DNA from: an uncultured Hyphomicrobiales bacterium
GTDB lineage: Bacteria; Pseudomonadota; Alphaproteobacteria; Rhizobiales; Xanthobacteraceae
Reading direction: 5' to 3'
Assembly: GCA_903929045.1 (NCBI GenBank)
Contig: CAIYTE010000118.1
Location: forward strand, 1 to 46,740
DNA length: 46,740 nt
Below the pieces are notes generated by a model. The model had not been told where the DNA came from. It saw only the letters and a program-made list of their open reading frames with translations, and ran no database searches. Positions 8,334 to 16,494 of this stretch are shown here, piece by piece. A program made the translations under genes and the position numbers. Numbering within the stretch: the first letter of the stretch is position 1; every line of letters begins with the position of its first letter.

Positions 8334-9503
8334 ATGACCGTTCGCCGCGCTGTTGCTGCCGCCTTGATCGCCGGCCTTGCTGCTGCCGCCACGCCCAGCT
8401 TTGCGCAGAGCACCGTCAAGGTTGGACTGCTGGTGCCGATGACGGGACCGTTCACCTCGACCGGCAAGCAACTGGTGGCCGGCGCGCGGCTCTATATGCA
8501 TCTCAATGGCGATACGGTCGCCGGCAAGAAGATCGAACTGCTCATCAAGGACGATACCGGCAACGCCGAAACGACGAAGCGGCTGGCGCAGGAGATGGTC
8601 GTCAACGACAAGGTCGCGTTCCTCACGGGCTTCGGACTGACGCCGGGCGCGCTCGCCACCGCGCCGGTCGCGACAGAGAGCAAGACGCCGCAGATCGTGA
8701 TGATGGCGGCGACCTCCGTCATCACCGAGAAGTCGCCGTATATCGTGCGGGTCAGTTTCTCGTCGCCGCAGACCACCGTGCCGCTGGCGACCTGGGCGGC
8801 CGAGAACGGCATCAAGCGCGTCGTTACCGTGGTTTCCGACTACGGACCGGGCATCGATGTCGAGACGGCCTTCAAGCAGCGTTTCGAGGCGGCCGGGGGC
8901 AAGGTGCTTGAATCCTTGCGTGTGCCGTTGTCGAGCAATGACTTCGCGCCATCGCTGCAACGCGTTGCCGAAGCCAAGCCCGACGCGCTCCTGGCTTTCG
9001 TGCCGGCGGGCGTCGGTCCGGCCTTCGTGCGGCAATATGTCGAGCGCGGTCTCGACAAGTCCGGCATCAAATTCATCGCCGAGGGCAGCGTCACAGAAGA
9101 CAATGTCGTCAACGAGATGGGTGACGCGGCGCTTGGTGTCATCACGTCGCATCACTATTCGACGGCGCACAATAGCCCGGAGAACAAGGCCTTCGTCACC
9201 GAGTTCAAGAAAATGACCAGCGGCCTGCGGCCCAATCTGATGGCGGTGCAGGCCTATGACGGCATGCATCTGATCTACGAAGCGCTGAAGAAGACCAATG
9301 GCGGGACGGACGGCGACGCGCTGGTCGCGGCGATGAAAGGCATCAGCTTCGTCAGCCCGCGCGGGCCGATCACCATCGATCCGCAAACGCGCGAGACCAT
9401 CCAGAACATTTACATCCGCAAGGTCGAGCGGCAGAACGGCGAACTCTACAATGTCGAGTTCGCCACAATTCCCAACTTCAAGGATCCCTCAAAGGCGAAG
9501 TGA
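8334..9503 (+). CDS. ABC transporter substrate-binding protein, branched-chain amino acid (LivK/Peripla_BP_6) type
   Basis: Periplasmic binding protein of 389 aa with a Sec signal peptide ending in ATPSFAQ (about residue 24). The mature part begins TVKVGLLVPMTGPFTSTG, typical of the type I periplasmic-binding fold used by Liv/Urt systems, and continues with GNAETTKRLAQEMV and YDGMHLIYEALK. ATG 8334 has GGGGGAG 5 bases upstream. In these bacteria such proteins often serve aromatic or other organic acids rather than amino acids, so the ligand is open. No permease or ATPase genes are nearby, so it is an orphan. Its TGA stop abuts the stop of the convergent lyase gene. Confidence 0.88.
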   Translation: MTVRRAVAAALIAGLAAAATPSFAQSTVKVGLLVPMTGPFTSTGKQLVAGARLYMHLNGDTVAGKKIELLIKDDTGNAETTKRLAQEMVVNDKVAFLTGFGLTPGALATAPVATESKTPQIVMMAATSVITEKSPYIVRVSFSSPQTTVPLATWAAENGIKRVVTVVSDYGPGIDVETAFKQRFEAAGGKVLESLRVPLSSNDFAPSLQRVAEAKPDALLAFVPAGVGPAFVRQYVERGLDKSGIKFIAEGSVTEDNVVNEMGDAALGVITSHHYSTAHNSPENKAFVTEFKKMTSGLRPNLMAVQAYDGMHLIYEALKKTNGGTDGDALVAAMKGISFVSPRGPITIDPQTRETIQNIYIRKVERQNGELYNVEFATIPNFKDPSKAK

Positions 9504-10373
9504 TCAGTTGCCGGTGCGCGCCAGCAGGTTCTGCGCGCGCACGAGATGCGGGCGATCCAGCATCTTGCCGTCGACGCCGACCGCGCCGGCGCCTGGCTTC
9601 GCCGCGAACGCTGCCACGACCGCCTTGGCTTTCTCGATCTGCTCGGGCGTCGGCGTGAACACCTCGTTGATGATCACGACCTGCGCCGGGTGAATGGCGA
9701 GACGGCCGACGAAGCCGTCGCGGCGCGCCTCGATGGTGTCGCGGCGCAGGCCTTCGGTGTTGCGGAAATCGACATAGACGGTTTCGATGGCGGGGAGCTT
9801 GGCCGCCGCCGCGCCGTAGAGACAGATGTTGCGGGCGAGGCGATAGGGCTCGGTGAGCAGGCCCTGCTCGTCGCGGTTGGATTCGGCGCCGAGTTCGGCG
9901 GAGATATCTTCCGGGCCCCAGGTCATGCCGATCAGGCGCTTGCTGACGTCCTTGTAGGTGCCGGCGGCGAACAGGCCGGCGGCGGATTCGACTGCCTGCG
10001 CCAGAACTTTGATCGAGCCCTCGGGCAGGCCGGCGATGGCCTCGCGCGCCGTCAGCTTGGCGTCGACATGAATGACCGTATTGCCGCCTTCGGCTTTCGG
10101 AAACACCACCGCGTCCGGCTTGCCGGCGACGATGACGTCAAGGTCGGCGTCGGTCATGCCGGTGTCGAGGCCGTTGATGCGGACCAGCAGTTTCGGCCGG
10201 TTCGGCTTGGCGGCGTTGGCTTTCAGGTATTCGAGACAGGCGACGCGGGCATCGGCCTTGCGCTCCGGCGTGATCGAATCCTCGAGATCGATGATGACGG
10301 CGTCGGCGCCGCTGGCCATGGCCTTGTCGAGCTTGGAGCCGCCGTCGGCGGGAACGAAGAGTAGAGAGCGCAT
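9504..10373 (-). CDS. CitE-like CoA-ester lyase (HpcH/HpaI aldolase/citrate lyase family)
   Basis: Soluble 289-aa TIM-barrel enzyme of the CitE / L-malyl-CoA lyase family, which cleaves or forms beta-hydroxyacyl-CoA (for example malyl-CoA or citramalyl-CoA). Motifs: RSLLFVPADGGSKLDKAMASGADAVIIDLEDS, VRINGLDTGMTDADL, VVFPKAEGG with the metal-region residues, AQAVESAAGLF (metal-binding Glu) and a late LAIHPAQVVIINEVFTP. The start ATG at 10373 fits the family N-terminus. There is no citrate lyase alpha or gamma gene beside it, so it is a stand-alone lyase; the substrate cannot be decided from sequence alone. Confidence 0.9.
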   Translation of the reverse strand: MRSLLFVPADGGSKLDKAMASGADAVIIDLEDSITPERKADARVACLEYLKANAAKPNRPKLLVRINGLDTGMTDADLDVIVAGKPDAVVFPKAEGGNTVIHVDAKLTAREAIAGLPEGSIKVLAQAVESAAGLFAAGTYKDVSKRLIGMTWGPEDISAELGAESNRDEQGLLTEPYRLARNICLYGAAAAKLPAIETVYVDFRNTEGLRRDTIEARRDGFVGRLAIHPAQVVIINEVFTPTPEQIEKAKAVVAAFAAKPGAGAVGVDGKMLDRPHLVRAQNLLARTGN

Positions 10374-10502
10374 TCAATGAGGTCCCGGCAGAAGCGGACA
10401 GGTCCGCGTTAACGTTTCGTTTACCATATTTCCCCATGGTCGGAAGAGCCGCGGTGCCGGTTGTGTCGTGTTCACACGCGATTTCGCTTCATAGGCAACC
10501 CG

Positions 10503-11471
10503 ATGGCCGTCGATTCAACCGCTCCCAGCTTTTTCAGCCAGATTTCCGGCGCCATCAAGCAGGCGGCGAAGTCGAGCGGCATCAGCTTTGAATATCTGCT
10601 GACGACGGCCAAGATCGAATCCAATCTCAATCCGGCGGCGCAGGCGGCGACGTCGTCGGCCAAGGGGCTTTACCAGTTCATCGAGCAGACCTGGCTCGGC
10701 ACGCTGAAGAGCGCCGGCAATGCCGTCGGGCTCGGCCGCTACGCCGACGCCATCACGCAGAATGCCGACGGCCGCTACGAAGTCTCCGACCCGTCGATGC
10801 GCAACGACATCATGAAGCTGCGCAGCGATCCGACGGCGAGCGCTATGATGGCCGGCGCCTTCACGCGCGCCAATTCCGACCAGCTCGAGAATGCCATCGG
10901 CCGCAAGCCGACCGAGGGCGAGCTCTATATCGCGCACTTCCTCGGACCGGATGGCGCCAGCAAACTGATCGGCGCCGCGGCGACGCAGCCGAACGCCAGC
11001 GCGGCGAGCATGTTTCCGGCGGCGGCTTCCGCCAACACCGCCATTTTCTACGACAAAACCGGGCAGGCGCGCAGCGCCGCCGACGTCTATGCCAAACTGT
11101 CCGGCAAGTTCGAAGTCGCGCGCTCGGCGAATTTCGCGCCGTCGACCCAGACCGCCGCCGCGTCACCGTCGGCACCGGTGCCGCCGACCGTGCCCGATAC
11201 CGCGGGCGTCACCGCCGCGTTTGCCGCGGCGAACAATGCGCCGCCGCTGCCCGACACGAAGCCGCTGTTCCAGGCGATGTTCACCGATCGCGCCCGTCAG
11301 GCGGTGAGCAGTACCGTCAACAGTCTGTGGGGTGCGGCCGCCAAGAATGAAGACGCGTCGGCGGCCAAGGCGCGCGCGAACGTGCAGGCTCAAAGTCAGA
11401 CCCAGGGCGGCCACGACCTTTTCACCGACACGCCGACCGATATCCGCGGCCTGTTTCGCGGCGGCGTTTGA
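10503..11471 (+). CDS. Lytic transglycosylase SLT-domain protein
   Basis: 322-aa protein whose N-terminal 150 residues form a soluble-lytic-transglycosylase-like domain that cleaves peptidoglycan glycan strands. The catalytic glutamate is seen in LLTTAKIESNLNP (E39), followed by SAKGLYQFIEQTWLGTLK and later GELYIAHFLGPDGASKLI. The C-terminal half is low-complexity, rich in Ala/Pro/Ser. No signal peptide is seen from ATG 10503, so export may use another route, as for flagellum-linked transglycosylases. The frame is open to 10461, but the family-like sequence starts here. The lyase gene is divergent, 129 bases away. Confidence 0.88.
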   Translation: MAVDSTAPSFFSQISGAIKQAAKSSGISFEYLLTTAKIESNLNPAAQAATSSAKGLYQFIEQTWLGTLKSAGNAVGLGRYADAITQNADGRYEVSDPSMRNDIMKLRSDPTASAMMAGAFTRANSDQLENAIGRKPTEGELYIAHFLGPDGASKLIGAAATQPNASAASMFPAAASANTAIFYDKTGQARSAADVYAKLSGKFEVARSANFAPSTQTAAASPSAPVPPTVPDTAGVTAAFAAANNAPPLPDTKPLFQAMFTDRARQAVSSTVNSLWGAAAKNEDASAAKARANVQAQSQTQGGHDLFTDTPTDIRGLFRGGV

Positions 11472-11605
11472 GCGTTGAAATCCCAGCGAAATCGGCGCTT
11501 TCGTCGTTAACACTCGCTCAATATCTATAGTGAACGCTTTGTTAAGTGGGCGCGGGTTACGCTTGCGCTGCCGTTAGTATGACGGTGTGTTCGTAAGCGT
11601 CGGTA

Positions 11606-12784
11606 GTGTCCATGATTGTGCGTCAGTTCCTGCAATGGGTCCGCAGTGCGCCTCCCGGTGAGCGCGCCGAAGCAACCTCCGCGCTGGCACGCGCCTATCT
11701 CCATTCAGATTTATCATCCGACGATCTCGCCGCCGCTGAAGGCGCGATGATCATGATGCTCGACGATCCGTCGCCGCTGGTGCGCCGCGCTATGGCAGAT
11801 GTGTTTGCTTCCGCGCAGAAAGCGCCACCCATCGTCGTGGATGCGCTGGCCAGCGATCAGTTCGATGTCGCCGAGCCTCTCTTGTCGCGTTCGCCGATGC
11901 TGTCGATCGACGATCTGGTCGATCTCGTTGCCACGGGGCAGCCTGAAACGCAGGCCGCGATTGCAGGCCGCGTCATGCTGACGCCGCCGCTCGCCGCGGC
12001 CATCTCCGAAGTGGGCTCGGCTGAATCGTGCCTGATATTGCTTGAAAATGCCGATGCCGAGATCGCGCTGTTCTCCATCGACCGCATCGTTGAGCGCTTC
12101 GGGCATCTCGCCGCCATCCGCGAAAATCTGGCTGCGCGTGACGATCTGCCCATGACGACGCGTCAGGCGCTGCTCAGCAAGCTGTCGCAGACGCTGGCCG
12201 GTTTTGTCACCAAGCGGCACTGGCTCGGGCCGGAACATGCGGAGTATGCCGCACGCGAAGCTCTGGAAAAGGCAACGCTCGCGCTCGCCGCCGAGACGCC
12301 CTACGAGGAAGTGCCCGAACTGATGCAGCACCTGCGCCAGAGCGGACAGCTCACCGCCGGCATGATCCTGCGGGCGCTGTTGTCGGGCAATGTCGTGTTG
12401 TTCGAGGAAGCGCTGGCGGAATTGTCCGGTGTCACGCTCGACCGCGTCACCAGTTATATCCACGACAAGAACATCTCCGGTTTCCGCGCGCTCTACAGCA
12501 AAGCCGGGTTGCCGGATCTCGCTTACCCTGCGTTCCGCGAAGCGATCGCGGCGATGCGCGACGGCATTCTGATCGGCGAGCAGGGGGATGTGGCGCGGCT
12601 CAAGCGCCGCTTGGTCGAGCATGTGCTGGCGCGCTGCTCGCAGGAGCGTGCGCCCGAAACCGCCTCCTTGCTGGCTCTGCTGCGGCGTTTCGCCGTCGAA
12701 GCGGCGCGCGAAGAAGCCCGCATCTTCTGCGACGATCTGATGGCTTACGATTACATCGAAGCCGAACACCGAATGGTCGCCTGA
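11606..12784 (+). CDS. DUF2336 domain-containing protein
   Basis: 392-aa cytoplasmic protein, alpha-helical and leucine/alanine-rich, matching the DUF2336 family that is largely restricted to alphaproteobacteria and has HEAT-like repeats. Recognisable segments are DPSPLVRRAMADVFA near residue 50, and SRSPMLSIDDLVDLV near 92. The start is GTG 11606 or ATG 11612; neither has a clear Shine-Dalgarno. The function of the family is unknown. A strong terminator follows 3 bases after the stop and also serves the convergent Hpt gene. Some family members lie beside two-component genes, as here. Confidence 0.82.
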   Translation: MSMIVRQFLQWVRSAPPGERAEATSALARAYLHSDLSSDDLAAAEGAMIMMLDDPSPLVRRAMADVFASAQKAPPIVVDALASDQFDVAEPLLSRSPMLSIDDLVDLVATGQPETQAAIAGRVMLTPPLAAAISEVGSAESCLILLENADAEIALFSIDRIVERFGHLAAIRENLAARDDLPMTTRQALLSKLSQTLAGFVTKRHWLGPEHAEYAAREALEKATLALAAETPYEEVPELMQHLRQSGQLTAGMILRALLSGNVVLFEEALAELSGVTLDRVTSYIHDKNISGFRALYSKAGLPDLAYPAFREAIAAMRDGILIGEQGDVARLKRRLVEHVLARCSQERAPETASLLALLRRFAVEAAREEARIFCDDLMAYDYIEAEHRMVA

Positions 12785-12787
12785 AAC

Positions 12788-12818
12788 AAAAAAGCCAGGC
12801 TTGAAGCCTGGCTTTTTT
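12788..12818. terminator. Bidirectional intrinsic terminator
   Basis: AAAAAAGCCAGGC and GCCTGGCTTTTTT are exact reverse complements around a 5-base loop. The hairpin has T-runs in both directions. It lies between the convergent DUF2336 and Hpt genes and can end both transcripts. Confidence 0.93.
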
Positions 12819-12834
12819 AATGCGGCGGCCGGTT

Positions 12835-13416
12835 TTATTCGGGCACGATCGACGGCCCGGTAATCTGTTCCAGAACGTCCGGCCGGTTGAGGTTTTCAAA
12901 AATCAGGAATTCGTCGGTCACTTCACGCAGGCGTCCGGTGAGCGCCGCCGCCAGTTCCTCGGCGTTGGAACGTGAATATTCGCGATGAATGGCGCGCACG
13001 GCATCGACGTGTTGATCGACCAGCTTCAACGGAATGCGTGTCACGTCCGGCGTGTATTCGATCAGACGGCACAGGCTGTCGGCAGCGGAAGCGACAAGGG
13101 GAAAACCTAACGTCGCCGCTTCGCCCTTGATGTCGTGGGCGGCATGGAAAATCCGCTCTTTGTTGGTTTTGCTGAAGCCGTCCCGGATGAGGTTCTGGCG
13201 CGCGCGGTCGAGACGGTCGCACTCGTCGTCCATCATCTGACCGAATTCGGACGACAGTGCCTCCAGCGCCGCTTCGGCGCGGGCGACCGGATCGTCCGCA
13301 AATGCGGGCGATGTATTGGATACGGCTTTGCGCAATTTGTTTTCCGGGACGATGACTTCATGATCGCCGTAGGTGGCGACCGCGGCCGTGTTTTTCGGTG
13401 TAGCCATGGGCGTCAT
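12835..13416 (-). CDS. Hpt-domain phosphotransfer protein
   Basis: 193-aa cytoplasmic protein with a histidine phosphotransfer domain in its middle: FHAAHDIKGEAATLGFP holds the phosphorylatable histidine (H94) in the usual HxxKG context. An N-terminal stretch of about 40 residues looks disordered, and the C-terminal 60 residues form further helices. It would relay phosphate between a hybrid kinase and a response regulator. It starts 8 bases after the stop of the response-regulator gene, so the two are co-transcribed and likely work together. The cognate kinase is not in the immediate neighbourhood. Confidence 0.9.
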   Translation of the reverse strand: MTPMATPKNTAAVATYGDHEVIVPENKLRKAVSNTSPAFADDPVARAEAALEALSSEFGQMMDDECDRLDRARQNLIRDGFSKTNKERIFHAAHDIKGEAATLGFPLVASAADSLCRLIEYTPDVTRIPLKLVDQHVDAVRAIHREYSRSNAEELAAALTGRLREVTDEFLIFENLNRPDVLEQITGPSIVPE

Positions 13417-13424
13417 TGCCTCTG

Positions 13425-13970
13425 TTAAGCGGGCGAACGCACTTTTTCGAGGAGCGGGGCTTGCCGGATGATGTCGGCCTTGCCGCCTTTGCGGCGTTCG
13501 GCGCCACCATAGGTCGGGTTGACGTTGCGGCGGCGGTCGGGGCCGAAATAGGTCTTCGTCTTGATGAAGGGCCGCGGATTGGCGACCACATTGACGATGC
13601 GCTGATAGAGGCCCTTGGCCGAAATCGGCTTGGCCAAAAATTCGGTGACGCCGGCATCGCGCGCGGCGGTGACGCGCTTCTTCTCGGAATGGCCCGTCAG
13701 CATGATGATGGCGACATAGGGGTTGGCGTTGGCGCCCGGCTGGCGCACCATCTGCGTCAGTTCGAGTCCGTCGAAAATCGGCATCGCCCAGTCGGTGATG
13801 ATGATGTCGGGAATATAGTGGGTGAAGGCTTCGAGGCCGGCCGCGCCGTCCTCGGCTTCGTAGACTTCGCGTGCGCCGAAACCATGCAGCAGCGTGCGCA
13901 TGATCCTGCGCATATGGGCGTTGTCGTCGATGACGAGGAAACGCAGGCGATTGAAATCGATACGAACCAT
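13425..13970 (-). CDS. Single-domain response regulator with a basic C-terminal tail
   Basis: 181 aa from ATG 13970. Residues 8-125 are a receiver domain: RFLVIDDN (D15, D16), phosphoacceptor D60 in DIIITDWAMP, T92 in MLTGHSE and K114 in FLAKPIS. There is no DNA-binding or enzymatic output domain; after residue 130 comes a short tail with FGPDRRRN and GGAERRKGG, a basic pattern I have seen in rhizobial CheY-like proteins. The start is set at MVRIDFNRLRF; the frame extends to 14015 without family similarity. It leads the two-gene unit with the Hpt protein. Confidence 0.9.
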   Translation of the reverse strand: MVRIDFNRLRFLVIDDNAHMRRIMRTLLHGFGAREVYEAEDGAAGLEAFTHYIPDIIITDWAMPIFDGLELTQMVRQPGANANPYVAIIMLTGHSEKKRVTAARDAGVTEFLAKPISAKGLYQRIVNVVANPRPFIKTKTYFGPDRRRNVNPTYGGAERRKGGKADIIRQAPLLEKVRSPA

Positions 13971-14109
13971 GGTGCCCCGGGCCCCGGGCACATACCGCCC
14001 GATACCGCAGGCCAAAGTAGCGATCCGCCGTTAACTAATGGTTTAATATGGTAGATTGCCAAAGCGTGCTGCGCCCGCACCGGGGCCTGGGTTCAGAGGG
14101 AAAATGCCC

Positions 14110-14952
14110 ATGAAAACCATCTTGATCCCCACCGAAGACCATGACGCCATGCCCGCCGTACTGGAGGGCGCCCGGTTGGTCGCCCAGATGTTCGACAGCT
14201 ACATGGAGGGCTTCTCGGTCCGCCCCTCGGCGGCGTCCTACGCCTCGATCGAGCCGGTCAGCAGTCTGGCCCTCTCGGCAACCTACGATCCCGAGACCGC
14301 GACCCATGCGCGCGACCTGTTCGAAACCTTCATGCGGGCCCATAACGTCCCGGCAGGGTCCGGTGAGCCGGCGGTCTATTCCTACGGCTGGCCGCGGCCG
14401 GAATCTGCCGAAGACTATTTCATCGGCAGCCTCGGCCGCGTGTTCGACCTCATCGTGCTCGGCAAGCCGGGACCCAACCCGGAGAACGCACGGGCCGCGC
14501 CACTTGAATCGGCGCTGTTCGAAGCCGGGCGGCCGGTGCTCATCATGCCACCGGCGGTGCCCAAGACCATCGGCCGCAACGTGCTGGTGTCATGGAACCA
14601 CAGCACCGAACAGGCGCACACCAACTCCTTCGCCATGCCGCTCCTGAAACTCGCCGAGAAAGTCACGGTGTTGACGGTCGCAGGCGGCTCGACCGTCGGG
14701 CCGTCGGGCGAGGAAGCGGCACGGCATCTGCGCCAGAACGGCGTCAAGGCGACGGCCTTGACCATCAAGAGAAGCGAGCGCACCTCGGGCGAAGCGGTCG
14801 GCGAGATCACGCTGGAGCACGCGGACAAACTGGGCTGCGATTTGCTGGTCAAAAGCGCCTATACCCAGAGCCGGTTACGCCAGATGATTTTCGGCGGCGC
14901 GACGCGCCAGGTTCTGGCGCGGGCGACCTTGCCTGTGATGATGGCGCACTGA
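14110..14952 (+). CDS. Universal stress protein (UspA family, tandem-domain)
   Basis: 280-aa cytoplasmic protein with two Usp-like halves. The N-terminal half begins MKTILIPTEDHDAMPAVLEGA; the second begins NVLVSWNHSTEQAHTNSFAMP (about residue 158) and ends with LVKSAYTQSRLRQMIFGGATRQVLARATLPVMMAH, the nucleotide-binding G-x2-G-x9-G-(S/T)-like end of the family. ATG 14110 is preferred over ATG 14104, because AGAGGG (14095-14100) is 9 bases from the former and only 3 from the latter. No EcfG promoter is seen upstream. It is divergent from the response-regulator/Hpt unit. Confidence 0.9.
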   Translation: MKTILIPTEDHDAMPAVLEGARLVAQMFDSYMEGFSVRPSAASYASIEPVSSLALSATYDPETATHARDLFETFMRAHNVPAGSGEPAVYSYGWPRPESAEDYFIGSLGRVFDLIVLGKPGPNPENARAAPLESALFEAGRPVLIMPPAVPKTIGRNVLVSWNHSTEQAHTNSFAMPLLKLAEKVTVLTVAGGSTVGPSGEEAARHLRQNGVKATALTIKRSERTSGEAVGEITLEHADKLGCDLLVKSAYTQSRLRQMIFGGATRQVLARATLPVMMAH

Positions 14953-14991
14953 TAAAGCGTCCCGGGGCGCGTACTGCAGGAACTTTGAATT

Positions 14992-16491
14992 TTGTCGAAC
15001 GCGCTCGAGCCTAAAGATCCGGCTGCTGTTCCCGTACCGAAGCCGTCCGGCTTCCTGACGATATTTCCATCCATCATGCTGCCGATGTTTCTGGCGGTGG
15101 TGGACCAGACCATCGTCGCCACCGCGCTGCCGGCGATTGTCGCCGAGATCGGGCAGGTCGAGCGCGCCTCCTGGATCGTCGTCTCCTATCTGATTGCCGC
15201 CACGATCGCCGCGCCGATCTACGGCCGTCTCGGCGACTCGTTCGGCCGCCGCAAGCTGATGTTCTTCGCGCTGGCGTTGTTCATCGTCGCGTCTTTGCTG
15301 TGTGCGATCTGCAAGACGGTGGAAACGCTGACCTTGGCGCGTGTGTTGCAAGGTTTCGGTGGCGGCGGCTTGATGACCTTGTCGCAGGCTTTGGTTGGCG
15401 AGGCAGTGCCGCCGCGCGAGCGCGCCCGCTATCAGGGCTATCTCGCCGCCATTGCCGTGTCCGCCAATACATTCGGACCCATTGCGGGTGGCTATCTGAC
15501 GGAGCATTTCGGCTGGCAGTCGATCTTTCTCATCAATGTCCCGATTGGCTTCTGCGCGGTCGGGCTGACGTGGCGGCTTAAAAATCCGAACGTCGAACGT
15601 CTGCCGTGGAAGGCCGATCCGGGCGGGCTCATTCTCTTCACAGTGCTCGTCGTATCGACGCTGCTGGCGCTGGAGCAGATCCAGCACGTCGACCTGAATG
15701 CGCTGCCGCTGGGCGCCGGCCTGTTTGCGATCAGCCTGTTCGCGGCGGCCTGGCTGATCCGGCATGAAAACAAGGCGGCGTCGCCGCTCATTCCGTTGCG
15801 GCTCCTCAAGCAGCCGGCGATCTGGCGTGCCGACATGATGGCGGCCTGTCACGGCGCGGCCTTGGTGTCGCTCATCACCTTTCTGCCGGTTTATCTCGTC
15901 TCGGTGCGCGGCGTTTCGCCCTCGACCACCGGCATTCTGCTGGTGCCGCTGACCATCGGCATCGGATCGGGCTCGCTGATCGTCGGCCGGCTCATCAGCA
16001 AAACCGGTTTGACCACGATCTTTCCGATCTACGGCATGGTCGTCGCGACCATCTGTTTTGTCGTGTTGGCGTTCTTCGCCGGGAGTATGGCGATGGTGCC
16101 GCTTGGCATTCTGATGCTGGTCATCGGTGGTGCCATGGGCACTGTGATGGCGGTGGTGCAGGTGACGGTGCAGTCGGTGGCAGGGCCGGCGCGGCTCGGA
16201 GAGGCCGCGGCCTCGGTGCAGTTCTCACGCTCGATCGGGGCGGGCTTCGGCACGGCGCTGGTGGCGACGGCCTTGTTTGCAACGCTGGCGTTGAAAAATC
16301 CGGAGGCGGCGCAGGCTTTCGCCGCAATGATCGAGCACGTCAAGAATACCGGTCCAGCGGCGTCACCGGTCACCCAGGCCGCGATCCTGTCGGATATCGG
16401 CGCCGCCTTCCGCGTCGCGTTCCTGCTGATCTCGACGTTCACACTGGGCGCGTTCTTTCTCGCGCTCACCAATCCGCTGCGGCGCATTTAG
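14992..16491 (+). CDS. MFS multidrug exporter, EmrB/QacA (DHA2) family
   Basis: 499-aa inner-membrane proton antiporter with about 14 hydrophobic segments, as expected for DHA2. Motifs: FLAVVDQTIVATALPAI in helix 1 (motif D1), GRLGDSFGRRKLM between helices 2 and 3 (motif A), RVLQGFGGGGLM (motif B) and GPIAGGYLTEHFGWQSIFLINVPIG (motif C). The start is TTG 14992, with a CAGGA about 11 bases upstream; no ATG is available before helix 1. No EmrA-type adaptor gene or regulator is adjacent. It is convergent with the molybdenum hydroxylase genes, the two stops being 3 bases apart. Confidence 0.9.
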   Translation: MSNALEPKDPAAVPVPKPSGFLTIFPSIMLPMFLAVVDQTIVATALPAIVAEIGQVERASWIVVSYLIAATIAAPIYGRLGDSFGRRKLMFFALALFIVASLLCAICKTVETLTLARVLQGFGGGGLMTLSQALVGEAVPPRERARYQGYLAAIAVSANTFGPIAGGYLTEHFGWQSIFLINVPIGFCAVGLTWRLKNPNVERLPWKADPGGLILFTVLVVSTLLALEQIQHVDLNALPLGAGLFAISLFAAAWLIRHENKAASPLIPLRLLKQPAIWRADMMAACHGAALVSLITFLPVYLVSVRGVSPSTTGILLVPLTIGIGSGSLIVGRLISKTGLTTIFPIYGMVVATICFVVLAFFAGSMAMVPLGILMLVIGGAMGTVMAVVQVTVQSVAGPARLGEAAASVQFSRSIGAGFGTALVATALFATLALKNPEAAQAFAAMIEHVKNTGPAASPVTQAAILSDIGAAFRVAFLLISTFTLGAFFLALTNPLRRI

Positions 16492-16494
16492 CGC

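Noticed and set aside
8094-9386. 430-codon minus-strand frame opposite hisI and the LivK-type gene
   Set aside because: Highly basic, domain-free product antisense to two well-identified genes.
4826-10389. The 13-mer ATGAGGTCCCGGC found upstream of both yidD and the CitE-like gene
   Set aside because: Only two copies, short, and the match largely reflects a GGGACC-like ribosome-binding region next to a start codon; probably chance.
14979-15003. GGAAC before the MFS exporter as a stress promoter
   Set aside because: The base quartet at N16 is CGCG, not CGTT, and it overlaps the coding start.
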